A program made the translations under genes and the position numbers. From contig JAHEBA010000001.1 in the NCBI GenBank assembly GCA_024642465.1, forward strand, positions 1-64,000: a stretch of DNA of 64,000 bases, read 5' to 3'. The notes under the pieces are model-generated. The model saw nothing but the letters and a program-made list of their open reading frames with translations. It had not been told where the DNA came from and did no database searches. Each line of letters opens with the position of its first letter. Position 1 is the stretch's first letter. Below are positions 28,517 to 37,353 of the stretch, piece by piece. This stretch comes from Alphaproteobacteria bacterium (GTDB lineage: Bacteria; Pseudomonadota; Alphaproteobacteria; Rhizobiales; Aestuariivirgaceae).

Positions 28517-30162
28517 TGGCAAGTTTATCCCCCACCCCAACCCCTCCCCACAAGATGGAGGGGCAAGGCGCCAAAGACCGCCTCTACCTTTACGACACCA
28601 CGCTGCGCGATGGCGGGCAGACGCCGGGCATCGACTTCTCGCTCGAGGACAAGCTGACCATCATCAGGCTGCTGGATGAACTCGGTATCGACTATATCGA
28701 GGGCGGCTATCCCGGCGCCAACGAAACCGACACCGCCCTGTTCGCCGAACCGCGCAAGATGAAGGCCGGCTTCACCGCCTTCGGTATGACACGCCGGGCT
28801 GGGCGCTCGACCTCCAATGATCCGGGCCTCAAGGACCTGCTGCGCGCGAAGTCGGACGCCGTCTGCTTCGTCGCCAAGTCTTGGGACTACCACGTGCGCG
28901 TGGCGCTCAAGACCACCAACGGCGAAAACCTTGCCTGCATCACCGACAGCGTGAAGGCCGCCATCGCGGCGGGCAAGGAGGCGATGGTCGACTGCGAACA
29001 CTTCTTCGACGGCTACAAGGCCAACCCGGACTATGCCCTCGCCTGCGCGAAGACGGCCTTCGATGCCGGCGCGCGCTGGGTCATTCTGTGCGACACCAAT
29101 GGCGGCACGCTGCCTAACGAAGTCGAAGAGATCGTCACCGCCGTCACCGCCCACGTACCCGGCGCGCACCTCGGCATTCATGCCCACAACGACACCGAGC
29201 AGGCAGTGGCCAATTCGCTTGCCGCGGTGCGTGCAGGCGCCCGGCAGGTACAAGGCACGTTGAACGGCATTGGTGAGCGTTGCGGCAACGCCAACCTGGT
29301 CTCGCTGATCCCGACCCTGGTGCTCAAGCCTGCCTTCGCAGACATCGTGGAAACCGGGATCAACCGGGACGCGCTGGAAAAGCTCACCCATGTCTCTCGC
29401 GCTTTCGACGAACTGCTCAACCGGGCGCCGAACCGGCAGGCGCCCTATGTCGGCGCCAGCGCGTTTGCCACCAAGGCCGGCATCCATGCCTCCGCGATCC
29501 TGAAGGAGCCCGAGACCTACGAACACATCCCGCCGGAGACGGTGGGCAACCAGCGCCGCGTGCTGGTGTCGGAGCAGGCGGGCAAGTCGAACCTGCTGTC
29601 GGAAATGAAGCGGGCCGGCATTGCCTTCGATGCCAAGGATCCGCGCATTGACAGCCTGCTGGCCGAGGTCAAACGGCGCGAGGCGGAAGGCTTTGCCTAT
29701 GATGCAGCACCCGCCTCGTTCGAGCTGCTCGCCCGGCGCATGCTCGGCACTGTGCCCGAATTTTTCGGCGTGGACTCGTTCCGCGTATCCGTCGAGCGAC
29801 GCCACAATGCCCTGGGCGAAGAGGTCTCCATGGCCGAAGCCGTGGTCAAGCTCGTCGTCGACGGTGAGCGGATCATGTCGGTGGGCGAGGGCAACGGCCC
29901 GGTCAACGCGCTCGACAATGCGCTTCGCAAGGATCTGGGCAAGTTCCAGCGAGCCATCGAGGACCTTGAACTGGTTGACTACAAGGTGCGCATCCTGAAC
30001 GGCGGCACCGGGGCAACGACGCGCGTGCTGATCGAAAGCCGAGACGGCAAGGGCGAACGCTGGTTCACCATCGGAGTGTCGCCCAATATTGTCGACGCGT
30101 CTTTTGAGGCGCTCATCGACTCGGTAACCTGGAAGTTGCTGCGGGAAGGCGCGAGGCCCTGA
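28516..30162 (+). CDS. cimA: (R)-citramalate synthase
   Basis: A 548-residue enzyme of the DRE-TIM family that condenses pyruvate and acetyl-CoA to (R)-citramalate, the first step of the pyruvate route to isoleucine. YDTTLRDGGQTPGIDFSLED holds the metal-binding Asp, and HAHNDTEQAVANSLAAV the His pair. A C-terminal LeuA-type regulatory domain covers about residues 420-548, so feedback inhibition, probably by isoleucine, is expected. The first 20 residues are odd: they are read from a CCCCTCC/GGAGGGG repeat. ATG at 28555 is an alternative start that would remove most of it. An alternative name is 2-isopropylmalate synthase homologue, but the DTTLRDGGQTPG form fits CimA. Confidence 0.92.
   Translation: MASLSPTPTPPHKMEGQGAKDRLYLYDTTLRDGGQTPGIDFSLEDKLTIIRLLDELGIDYIEGGYPGANETDTALFAEPRKMKAGFTAFGMTRRAGRSTSNDPGLKDLLRAKSDAVCFVAKSWDYHVRVALKTTNGENLACITDSVKAAIAAGKEAMVDCEHFFDGYKANPDYALACAKTAFDAGARWVILCDTNGGTLPNEVEEIVTAVTAHVPGAHLGIHAHNDTEQAVANSLAAVRAGARQVQGTLNGIGERCGNANLVSLIPTLVLKPAFADIVETGINRDALEKLTHVSRAFDELLNRAPNRQAPYVGASAFATKAGIHASAILKEPETYEHIPPETVGNQRRVLVSEQAGKSNLLSEMKRAGIAFDAKDPRIDSLLAEVKRREAEGFAYDAAPASFELLARRMLGTVPEFFGVDSFRVSVERRHNALGEEVSMAEAVVKLVVDGERIMSVGEGNGPVNALDNALRKDLGKFQRAIEDLELVDYKVRILNGGTGATTRVLIESRDGKGERWFTIGVSPNIVDASFEALIDSVTWKLLREGARP
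28530..28563 (+). repeat. CCCCTCC/GGAGGGG palindromic repeat inside the cimA 5' end
   Basis: A C-rich stretch followed by arms CCCCTCC (28541-28547) and GGAGGGG (28557-28563) with a 9-base loop. The sequence resembles the C-rich, CCCCTCC-containing palindromes scattered between genes of many Rhizobiales. Here it lies downstream of the cimA ATG and is read as PTPTPPHKMEG. Confidence 0.55.
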
Positions 30163-30163
30163 C

Positions 30164-30748
30164 ATGCCGATAAGGTTGCTGCGCGACGGAACCTATGACC
30201 GGAAAGCCTGGAAGAACGGCGGCGGCATCACCGAAGATGTCTGGCTGTTTCCGGAAGGGGCCTCTCACGACGACTTCGACATCCGCCTGTCACTGGCGGA
30301 AATCAGCCAGGACGGTCCATTCTCGTCGTTTCCCGGCATAGACCGGACCATCACGCTCGTTGGTGGCGACCCTTTTGTGCTGTGGTTTGCGAACGGTGAC
30401 AGCCATCGCCTCGAGCGCCTGATGCCGCTTTCATTCGAAGGCGTGCTGACGCCAGAAAGCAGGCTCGACGGCGAGCCATCGCGCGACTTCAACGTGATGA
30501 CCCGGCGGGGCCACTGGACGCATCAGGTCGCCGTCCACCGGGACGGCGGGAAGATCAACCTTGAGCTTGAAGCCAACGCCGTTTCCGTTTTGCATGCTGT
30601 GTCCGGTGCATGGCAGGCCCACGCGAACGACGATGTCGTTGAGGCGGGTCCGCGTGATACGTTGATCGTGGAAGGCGAGACCGGCCTGCTGGTGCAAGGC
30701 CAACCGGGCAGTGAAGCCATCGTGGCCATCCTGCGTCCGGCCGGCTAA
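30164..30748 (+). CDS. HutD/Ves family protein
   Basis: A 194-residue cupin-like protein of the HutD/Ves family. It begins MPIRLLRDGTYDRKAWKNGG, with the family core WKNGGGITEDV, and continues with DIRLSLAEISQDGPFSSFPG and IDRTITLVGG. HutD is found with histidine degradation genes in Pseudomonas and Ves with cold-shock in E. coli, but neither has a proven reaction. No hut genes lie nearby. It begins 1 base after the cimA stop, so it is in the cysS-cimA operon. Confidence 0.85.
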   Translation: MPIRLLRDGTYDRKAWKNGGGITEDVWLFPEGASHDDFDIRLSLAEISQDGPFSSFPGIDRTITLVGGDPFVLWFANGDSHRLERLMPLSFEGVLTPESRLDGEPSRDFNVMTRRGHWTHQVAVHRDGGKINLELEANAVSVLHAVSGAWQAHANDDVVEAGPRDTLIVEGETGLLVQGQPGSEAIVAILRPAG

Positions 30749-30798
30749 GGATCGAGCGGCAAGGGGCAACTCACCAACCTTCCCACAAAGGACCTGCC

Positions 30799-31986
30799 AT
30801 GACGGCTGTTGCATCTGCCAAGCTGCGCTCGATGACCGCGCTGGTGCTGGCCGAGGTGCTGGTGCTGTCGCTGTGGTTCATTTCGTCCGCCACAATGCCG
30901 GGCATGCTGGCCGCGGCTGAAGTCACCCCCGCCCGCCAGGCGCTGTTGTCGAGCGGCGTGCAGATAGGCTTCGTCATTGGCGCGCTCGGCTCTGCGGCAC
31001 TGGGCGTGGCGGACCGGTTCGATCCGCGCCGGGTGTTCGTGCTGAGCGCCAGCCTCGCTGCACTCGCCAACGCCATGCTTCCCGTCTTCGAGCCCGGCGG
31101 CAACGCCTCCATCGCCATGCGCGTCATCACCGGCGCGCTGATGGCCGGCGTCTACCCGGTCGGCATGAAGATCGCCACGGGCTGGGGCCTGAAGGATCGC
31201 GGGTTGCTGGTCGGCATTCTGGTTGGTGCGCTGACGCTTGGCTCATCCCTGCCGCACCTGGTGGCGGGGCTGGGCGGGGCAGACTGGCGGCTTGCCGTCT
31301 ACATAACGTCTGCCGCTGCCTTCGCCGGCGGGTTGCTGGTGCTGGGGGCAGGGCTTGGACCGCATCATGCCCGCGCCCCCGCTTTCTCCATGCGTGCCAT
31401 TGGGCTGGCCTGGACCGACCGCCGCATCCGGCTGGCCTATGGCGGGTATCTCGGCCACATGTGGGAACTCTACGTGCTGTGGGCGTGGATGCCGGCCGCC
31501 GCCGCCGCGTCGTTTGCCTTGCAGATGGACCAGTTGCGCGCCACGCAACTTGCGACATGGGTGGCATTCGCCGCCATTGCCCTTGGCGCGGTGAGCGCGG
31601 TGTGGGCCGGATGGGTGGCAGGCCGCATTGGCAAGGCCAACGTGGCCATCATCGCACTGGTGGCGTCGTTGCTTGCAGGGCTTTCAACGGCTGCGAGTTT
31701 CGGCGGCCCGTGGTGGCTGACGGCCCTCCTGTTCGTCATATGGGGCATCGCCGTTATCCCCGATTCCGCGCAATTCTCGGCTCTCGTAGCCGATGCCGCG
31801 CCGCCACAAGTTGCCGGCAGCCTGATGACCTTCCAGACCGCGCTGGGCTTCCTGCTGACGTTCGTCACCGTGCAGGCAGCCCCCGTAATCGCCGCAACGA
31901 CAGGCTGGCAAGCGGTACTGGCGACACTCGCCATCGGCCCGGCGCTCGGCATTGCCTCCATGTGGGGTTTGCGTGAGCGCAGCTGA
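30799..31986 (+). CDS. MFS transporter
   Basis: A 395-residue major facilitator with about twelve hydrophobic segments. LGVADRFDPRRVFVLSASLA is the loop 2-3 signature region, and GRIGKANVAIIAL the matching region of the second half. The family pattern suggests a 12-helix transporter of small organic compounds; the substrate cannot be told. It lies 50 bases after the HutD gene on the same strand. Confidence 0.88.
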   Translation: MTAVASAKLRSMTALVLAEVLVLSLWFISSATMPGMLAAAEVTPARQALLSSGVQIGFVIGALGSAALGVADRFDPRRVFVLSASLAALANAMLPVFEPGGNASIAMRVITGALMAGVYPVGMKIATGWGLKDRGLLVGILVGALTLGSSLPHLVAGLGGADWRLAVYITSAAAFAGGLLVLGAGLGPHHARAPAFSMRAIGLAWTDRRIRLAYGGYLGHMWELYVLWAWMPAAAAASFALQMDQLRATQLATWVAFAAIALGAVSAVWAGWVAGRIGKANVAIIALVASLLAGLSTAASFGGPWWLTALLFVIWGIAVIPDSAQFSALVADAAPPQVAGSLMTFQTALGFLLTFVTVQAAPVIAATTGWQAVLATLAIGPALGIASMWGLRERS

Positions 31987-32070
31987 ACCAGTCATGCGCG
32001 AAAAGGTGGCGGCGCATGCACGCCGGGCAATTGCGCCCCGGCGCATCTCCGCGCGATAGTCCGGGGCGTC

Positions 32071-32973
32071 ATGACCCTTGCCTCCACCACAGAAATTCCA
32101 GAGCGCGATACTGCGGGCATCATGTATGCCGTGGCGGCCTATTCGATCTGGGGCTTCTATGCGCTGTTCTTCTATTACCTGAAACACGTCGATGCGTTTG
32201 AAGTCATCGCGCACCGCGCTTTCTGGTCGATCCCCGTAGCCGGCGCGGTCATGCTCTGGCTTGGACGCACGCAGGACCTGAAGCGCGTCATGCGCAGCCC
32301 CAGGCTGCTCGCCGTTCTGTGCCTGTCGACCTTCATGGTGACGGTGTCGTGGGGCTTCTTTGTATGGGGCGTGGGCCAGGGCCGCGCGCTCGAAGTGGCG
32401 CTGGGCTATTACATCAACCCGCTGCTCAATGTGGCCGTGGGATATGCCATACTGCGCGAGCGCATGACGCCGTTGCAGTTTGCAGCCATCGTGCTGGCCG
32501 TCATCGCGGTTGCCTGGCAGACGTGGTCCCTAGGCGTGTTCCCGTGGCTGTCACTGCTGCTGGGTTCGGCATTCTGCGCCTATGGTTATATCCGCCGCAC
32601 GGTGGACGTGGGGCCTGTCCAGGGCTTCTTCGTGGAAAGCTTGATCCTCTCCGCCATCAGTGTCGGCATTATCTGGTGGCTGGCGCAGTCCGGCCCGCTG
32701 GCGTTCGGCGAGGACCTGCCCACCTCCGTCCTGTTGATCGTGAGCGGGTTGATGACCGCACTGCCATTGATGCTGTTTGCCACCGCCGCCCGCCGCATCA
32801 GCTTCACGTTGCTCGGCCTGCTGCAGTACATCGCGCCGTCGCTGCACTTCATCACCGCGGTCTTCATCCTGCATGAGCCGTTGCGCATCGAGCAGCTAAT
32901 CACCTTCGCCCTGATCTGGACGGCGCTGGCGCTCTACACCATGTCCAGCCTGCGCCAGGCGAGGCTCGCATGA
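32071..32973 (+). CDS. rarD: EamA-family transporter, RarD type
   Basis: A 300-residue ten-helix transporter of the RarD group. The start region AGIMYAVAAYSIWGFYALFF, the HRAFWSIPVAG block, and VGQGRALEVALGYYINPLL are characteristic of RarD. RarD was named from chloramphenicol sensitivity studies, but the physiological substrate is not known. The stop overlaps the ATG of the next EamA gene (ATGA), so the two are cotranslated. Confidence 0.9.
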   Translation: MTLASTTEIPERDTAGIMYAVAAYSIWGFYALFFYYLKHVDAFEVIAHRAFWSIPVAGAVMLWLGRTQDLKRVMRSPRLLAVLCLSTFMVTVSWGFFVWGVGQGRALEVALGYYINPLLNVAVGYAILRERMTPLQFAAIVLAVIAVAWQTWSLGVFPWLSLLLGSAFCAYGYIRRTVDVGPVQGFFVESLILSAISVGIIWWLAQSGPLAFGEDLPTSVLLIVSGLMTALPLMLFATAARRISFTLLGLLQYIAPSLHFITAVFILHEPLRIEQLITFALIWTALALYTMSSLRQARLA

Positions 32974-33881
32974 GTACGGCGCGCGCATTCTTTGTGCGGC
33001 TGGCGCCGTTCATCTTCCTGCTGCTTTGGTCAGGCGGCTATGCCACCGCCAAGCTGGGCTTGCGTCATGCCGAGCCGATGTCGTTCCTGGCACTGCGCTA
33101 TGCCTGCGTGCTGGTGCTGATGTGGCCGCTCTATCTTGTGTTGCGGCCCGAACTTCCCCAGCGCCCGGTCGCCTGGCTGCATCTTGCTGTCACCGGCCTG
33201 ATGATGCAGGCAATCTATTTCGGCATGTCCTACCTTGCCTTCGCTGACGGGTTGTCGGCGGGCGGCGTGGCGCTGATCGTGTCGCTGCAACCGATCCTGG
33301 TGGCGATCTTTGCCCCTGTCTTCGTGGCCGAGGTGGTCTCAAAGTACCGCTGGCTGGGTCTGGTGCTCGGCCTTGCCGGTGCCGGGCTCGTAATCGGCTC
33401 GCGGCAGGAAATCTCCACAGCATCGTACATCGGCGTGGTCTACGCGGTCATTGCGTTGTTCGCCATGTCGGCAGGTTCGATTTACGAGAAGCGCTTCGGC
33501 GTGAAGCAGCACCCGGTCGTGGCGACCATCGTGCAATTTACCGTGGGCTTCTTGGTGATCTGGCCGATTGCAGTGGTGCGCGAGGGCTTTGCCATCGAAT
33601 ACCATCCCGAGCTGCTGTTTGCGCTGGCGTACCTCGTGATCGGCAATTCGATTATCGCCATCTCTCTGCTGCTCTATCTTATCCGGGCAGGCGAGGTAAG
33701 CCGCGTCTCGGCACTTTTGTTCCTCGTGCCGCCGGCAGCCTCGCTGATTGCCTGGGCGGTGCTGGGCGAGGAGATGCCGCTTCTGGCCTGGCTCGGCATG
33801 GGCGTGGCGGGTGCCGGCGTGCTGATGGCAAGCCGTCCCGCATCCGCCAAGCCGGAAGGCAAGGTCAGAATTTCTCGGTGA
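32970..33881 (+). CDS. EamA/DMT-family transporter
   Basis: A 303-residue ten-helix transporter with two EamA repeats. It begins with a hydrophobic segment in LAPFIFLLLWSGGYATAKLGL, a hallmark of this group, and repeat 2 ends IAWAVLGEEMPLLAWLGM. It is translationally coupled to rarD. Its 3' end overlaps the convergent LOG gene by 17 bases. The substrate is unknown. Confidence 0.88.
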   Translation: MSTARAFFVRLAPFIFLLLWSGGYATAKLGLRHAEPMSFLALRYACVLVLMWPLYLVLRPELPQRPVAWLHLAVTGLMMQAIYFGMSYLAFADGLSAGGVALIVSLQPILVAIFAPVFVAEVVSKYRWLGLVLGLAGAGLVIGSRQEISTASYIGVVYAVIALFAMSAGSIYEKRFGVKQHPVVATIVQFTVGFLVIWPIAVVREGFAIEYHPELLFALAYLVIGNSIIAISLLLYLIRAGEVSRVSALLFLVPPAASLIAWAVLGEEMPLLAWLGMGVAGAGVLMASRPASAKPEGKVRISR

Positions 33882-34488
33882 TTTCCCTGTCGCCGGTCAT
33901 GGGCGGCTTTGCCAGCGCCAGCCGCTTCAGGAAGGTCGGCACGATATCCTCAGCCCGGTCCACCACCTCGAAGTGAACTTCAAGGCCCTCGCGGATGAAC
34001 TTCTCTTCCCGCATGTGGTCGATCAGGTTGAGCAACGGCCGCCAGTAATCCTTGATGTTGGCGATGATGATCGGCTTGTTGTGCCGGGCAAGCTGCGCCC
34101 AGGTGGCGATCTCGACCAGCTCCTCCAGTGTGCCAATGCCGCCGGGCAGGGCGACGAAACCGGACGCGCGCTCGAACATCATCATCTTGCGCTGGTGCAT
34201 GTCCTCGACCTTGATCAGCTCATGGCCACCGTCTTCCAGCATCCGCTCGCGCTGTACCAGGAAATCGGGGATGATGCCCGTCACCGGCGCTCCGCCTGCC
34301 ACGACCGTGCGCGCAACCTCGCCCATCAGCCCGATGCCGCCGCCGCCATAGACAAGGCCGACGCCGGCTTGCGCCATGCTCTGGCCCAGCGTGCGGGCGG
34401 CCGCCATGTAGGCGGGGTCGCGGCCGGTGCCTGACCCGCAATAGACGCACAAGGCCGGAGTATGCTTGTCGTGTTGATTCGAGCTCAT
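33865..34488 (-). CDS. LOG family protein (cytokinin riboside 5'-monophosphate phosphoribohydrolase-like)
   Basis: A 207-residue Rossmann-like protein of the LOG family (TIGR00730). The signature PGGIGTLEE is present with the GGGGIGLMG phosphate loop, and the CVYCGSGTGRDP start is typical. LOG enzymes release free bases from nucleoside 5'-monophosphates. It overlaps the convergent EamA gene and is divergent from the LysM gene. Confidence 0.93.
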   Translation of the reverse strand: MSSNQHDKHTPALCVYCGSGTGRDPAYMAAARTLGQSMAQAGVGLVYGGGGIGLMGEVARTVVAGGAPVTGIIPDFLVQRERMLEDGGHELIKVEDMHQRKMMMFERASGFVALPGGIGTLEELVEIATWAQLARHNKPIIIANIKDYWRPLLNLIDHMREEKFIREGLEVHFEVVDRAEDIVPTFLKRLALAKPPMTGDREITEKF

Positions 34489-34633
34489 GCAGCCAGTGTG
34501 TCACAGTCAGCCACGCCGGCGTCAACCCTTGCGAACAGATTGACGCAAGCCTGTCCCACAACGACGCATTGATTGCGTTCACCTGCCTGCAGTTCTATGA
34601 ATGTGCTCAGGATTTTCAGGGACAGGATATGAC

Positions 34634-36196
34634 ATGAAGCCCCTCGCCGTTTTCAGTTCGCTTGCCGTCTTGTGCGCCGGCGGCCTGCTGGCCCTCAGCT
34701 ATCAGGGCTGGCAGGATGACCCGTCTGTTGTCACCGCCATGACCCAGGGCGACGAGAAGGTGTCCATTGATGCGCGTGAAGCGGTGTCCACCCCGCCCGC
34801 CGCCAACGCACCTGCAGGCCAGCAGCCGGCCGCCAGCCAGACAGCCGCCGTTCAGCCCGGAGCCGATCAGTCCGCGACGACAGGCCAGGAAGCGAAGTCT
34901 GACAGCGCACAACAGCCGGCCGCGGCTGCAGATGAACCGGTTCCCAGCTTCGACATTGTGCGCATCGAGGAGGATGGCTCGGCAGTACTGGCCGGCCGTG
35001 CAGCGCCGGGGTCAACCGTCACGGCGCTCTTGAACGGGCAGGCCATGGGCGAAGCCGTCGCCAACGACCGGGGTGAATGGGTTCTGCTGCCGTCCCAGCC
35101 GCTGCCGGCAGGCGCCCACGAAGTCACGCTGAGCCAGGCTCAGTCCGACGGCACCGTGACGCAGTCCGGGCAGTCCGTGGCACTGACCGTGCCGGACAAG
35201 CCGGGCACGCAGCCCCTCATCGTGCTGAGTGAAACGTCGAAGCCCTCTCGCGTGTTGCAGAAGCCGGAGGCCGAGGAAGCCACGGCTGCCGCCGGTACTG
35301 CCAAGCCGGAACCGGCGGAAGAGAAGGTTGCAGCCGTCGAACCGGCCCAGACGACGCAACAGGCAGAGCAGCCTGCAAGCGGAACTTCAACGACTTCTGC
35401 CGAACCGGCCCAGCCGGCACAGGAGCCGTCTTCCACGCCTGCCGCCGCCCAGGCGCCTGCGGTATCGGGAACCTCCAGCCGCAGCCTTACGGTCGACGTG
35501 GTCGATTATGATGCGCAAGGCAGGACCACCTTCTCCGGCAAGGCCGCGCCCGGATCGCGGGTGCGCATCTATGTCAGCGACCGGTTCACCGGCGAGGCCG
35601 AGGCGGACGCTTCCGGCGCGTGGAGCATCACGCCCTCACGCGACATCGAGGCTGGTCCGCACTCGCTGCGCGCCGATCTTATCGGACCGGATGGCAATGT
35701 CGGCGAGCGCATCGAACTGCCGTTCCTGCGCGAGTCGCCCGAACGCATTGCAGGTCTTCAGGCCGACCGCACCGGCGCAGCCTCCAACAGCGAAGAGGCG
35801 GCCAAGGAGCCCGAACCCCAGCAGCAGGCTGCCACCGAACCTCAGCAGGAACAGCCGCAGACGGCAGCCGAACCCCAGCCGGCTGAGCAGGCTGCTGCGC
35901 AGCCCGCTCAGGAAACAGCGGCTGCGTCAGCCAACGTACAGCAACCGCAAGGCCCCGGCCGGGTCGTCATCCAGCCGGGTAACAATCTGTGGCAGATCTC
36001 GCGCGTGATTTATGGCAAGGGCGTGCAGTACACAGTGATCTACGAGGCCAACAAGGACCAGATCCGCAATCCGAACCTGATCTACCCGGGTCAGATCCTC
36101 GACACACCGGGCTCCAACGCTCCGGAGTCGATCGACCCCGCCTGCCGCAAGCCGCTGGCCGAGTGCAAGGAAGAAGCAAAAGGGGCGGTCCAGTAG
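34634..36196 (+). CDS. LysM protein with two Ig-like repeats
   Basis: A 520-residue exported protein. An N-terminal hydrophobic segment (LAVFSSLAVLCAGGLLAL) may be a signal peptide or anchor. Two related Ig-like modules follow, around residues 105-195 and 295-375, each with a shared core (LAGRAAPGSTVTALLNG and FSGKAAPGSRVRIYVSD). They are separated by Ala/Glu/Pro/Gln-rich linkers. A C-terminal LysM domain reads IQPGNNLWQISRVIYGKGVQYTVIY and binds peptidoglycan. The start is ATG 34634 with AGGA upstream. A role in holding or sensing the cell wall is likely; the family is common in Rhizobiales. Confidence 0.88.
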   Translation: MKPLAVFSSLAVLCAGGLLALSYQGWQDDPSVVTAMTQGDEKVSIDAREAVSTPPAANAPAGQQPAASQTAAVQPGADQSATTGQEAKSDSAQQPAAAADEPVPSFDIVRIEEDGSAVLAGRAAPGSTVTALLNGQAMGEAVANDRGEWVLLPSQPLPAGAHEVTLSQAQSDGTVTQSGQSVALTVPDKPGTQPLIVLSETSKPSRVLQKPEAEEATAAAGTAKPEPAEEKVAAVEPAQTTQQAEQPASGTSTTSAEPAQPAQEPSSTPAAAQAPAVSGTSSRSLTVDVVDYDAQGRTTFSGKAAPGSRVRIYVSDRFTGEAEADASGAWSITPSRDIEAGPHSLRADLIGPDGNVGERIELPFLRESPERIAGLQADRTGAASNSEEAAKEPEPQQQAATEPQQEQPQTAAEPQPAEQAAAQPAQETAAASANVQQPQGPGRVVIQPGNNLWQISRVIYGKGVQYTVIYEANKDQIRNPNLIYPGQILDTPGSNAPESIDPACRKPLAECKEEAKGAVQ

Positions 36197-36226
36197 GACC
36201 GCGCCCGTTCCCCGGTCCGTCCGGGT

Positions 36227-36739
36227 TCAGTGCGACATGCCGGCCTTGTCGATGACCATGGCCTGTATGTCGAGCGTGCCAGCCTTTTCGAAGGTGAGGG
36301 TAAGCGGAACCACGCTGTCCTTCTCCGGCATCGGATCTACGTTGAACATCATGATGTGAAGCCCGCCCGACTTGAGTTCGGTCGTGCCGGACGCGGCAAC
36401 GTCGATGCCTTCGATCTGGCGCATCTTCATCACGCCGTCTTCCATCAGGTGCGTGTGCAACTCGACGCGGTCTGTCAGCGGCGAACTGGCTGCGATGAGC
36501 CGGTCCGCCTCACCCTTGTTTTCGATGGTCAGGAATACGGCGCCGGGCCGGCCAGCCAGCATGAAGCGGGCCATCGCGCCGGAGACGGTGATGTCGCCAA
36601 CAGTGGCCTGCATGTGCGCGTGAGACATGGTCTGCTCGGCCGCAGCGTTTTGAACGGTCGTCAGCGAGGTAACTGCCGCTGCAGTTGAGAGCAGGAGGGC
36701 TGCTGCAACGCCAAGCCTGTTAGAAGTTTTCATTGTCAT
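36227..36739 (-). CDS. Periplasmic copper chaperone PCu(A)C
   Basis: A 170-residue periplasmic protein with a signal peptide (LGVAAALLLSTAAAVTSL region). The PCu(A)C domain has candidate Cu(I) ligands at His95, His97 and Met99, Met104/Met106, and His128-x-Met130, close to the known H(M)X10MX21HXM pattern. Family members deliver Cu(I) to cytochrome oxidase. The ATG at 36739 is favoured; one five codons upstream is possible. It lies downstream of the DUF2946 gene by 96 bases on the same strand. Confidence 0.9.
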   Translation of the reverse strand: MTMKTSNRLGVAAALLLSTAAAVTSLTTVQNAAAEQTMSHAHMQATVGDITVSGAMARFMLAGRPGAVFLTIENKGEADRLIAASSPLTDRVELHTHLMEDGVMKMRQIEGIDVAASGTTELKSGGLHIMMFNVDPMPEKDSVVPLTLTFEKAGTLDIQAMVIDKAGMSH

Positions 36740-36835
36740 TTGTCGATCTTTCATGATGGCCGGATGGTGCGCGCCAGCCTTGAAGGCAAGGCGGCCCGAA
36801 GCGGCGGAAGACGGGTATGGATTGATTGGGCTGTG

Positions 36836-37249
36836 TCAGGCCGAAAATGGCGGCGAACGCGGGCTGCCAGGCCGTTCTTTCAGGCTGGACCGGAGCTCCC
36901 GGGACGTCCTCAATGGTGCGGTTGTACCGCCGGAGTGCTTGGCCAGCCCAACCTGCCCGTCAGCGGTGGCAGGCGCCAGATTTGACGTGCTGAAGGCCGC
37001 ACACAATGCCGCGCAGGGGCAATCGCAGCCTGGATGCTGGTCGTTCTCCGGAGTGCCGGAAGGAAGCTGAACTGTCTTCACACCGTCGGACGTACAAATG
37101 ACGGTCTCGACGAACCCGCCATCCGGCGACAGCCGTCCGGCATCCATGCGGGCCATTGCCGCTGCCGACAGGCTGGCCTGCAGAAGCAGGACCACGGCCA
37201 ATACAAGCCGCAGCGCCGGTATTCGTGCAATGTCGCGTGCCCAGTTCAT
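36836..37249 (-). CDS. DUF2946-like protein with a Cys cluster
   Basis: A 137-residue protein of the DUF2946 type, often found near copper genes. It has a hydrophobic N-terminal segment (ALRLVLAVVLLLQASL), then a soluble region with ETVICTSDGVKTVQLPSG and a cysteine cluster, HPGCDCPCAALCA, a likely metal site. The C-terminus is Arg/Pro-rich and basic, as in other members. The ATG at 37249 has GGCAGAG upstream. It is divergent from arsR across 92 bases and upstream of the PCu(A)C gene, which suggests copper-related export or assembly. Confidence 0.75.
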   Translation of the reverse strand: MNWARDIARIPALRLVLAVVLLLQASLSAAAMARMDAGRLSPDGGFVETVICTSDGVKTVQLPSGTPENDQHPGCDCPCAALCAAFSTSNLAPATADGQVGLAKHSGGTTAPLRTSRELRSSLKERPGSPRSPPFSA

Positions 37250-37323
37250 CTCTGCCGGACAGTTGCACCTTTGCACCGCGTCTGGAAATGCGGCATGTGG
37301 ACCTTGCCCATCCGACTTTCATC

Positions 37324-37353
37324 GAATATCGTCGATTTACGATGAATATCGAT
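37324..37353 (+). promoter_or_regulatory. Operator-like repeats over the arsR start
   Basis: Two direct copies of GAATATCG (37324-37331 and 37344-37351) lie exactly 20 bases apart, two turns of DNA. Between them ATCGT (37328-37332) and ACGAT (37339-37343) form an inverted repeat. The region covers the arsR ATG at 37342 and the divergent spacer to the DUF2946 gene. It is AT-rich against the local background. ArsR-family autoregulation at this place is likely but untested. Confidence 0.45.

Noticed and set aside
28525-30165. 546-codon minus-strand frame antisense to cimA
   Set aside because: A typical GC-rich shadow with Arg/Gly/Leu bias, no start signal and no domain.
34540-34600. Promoter boxes TTGACG and TTGATT before the LysM gene
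   Set aside because: No acceptable -10 at the right distance from either box.
36740-37070. Plus-strand frames of 81 and 105 codons over the DUF2946 gene
   Set aside because: Antisense to a gene with a clear membrane segment and Cys cluster; no binding site.
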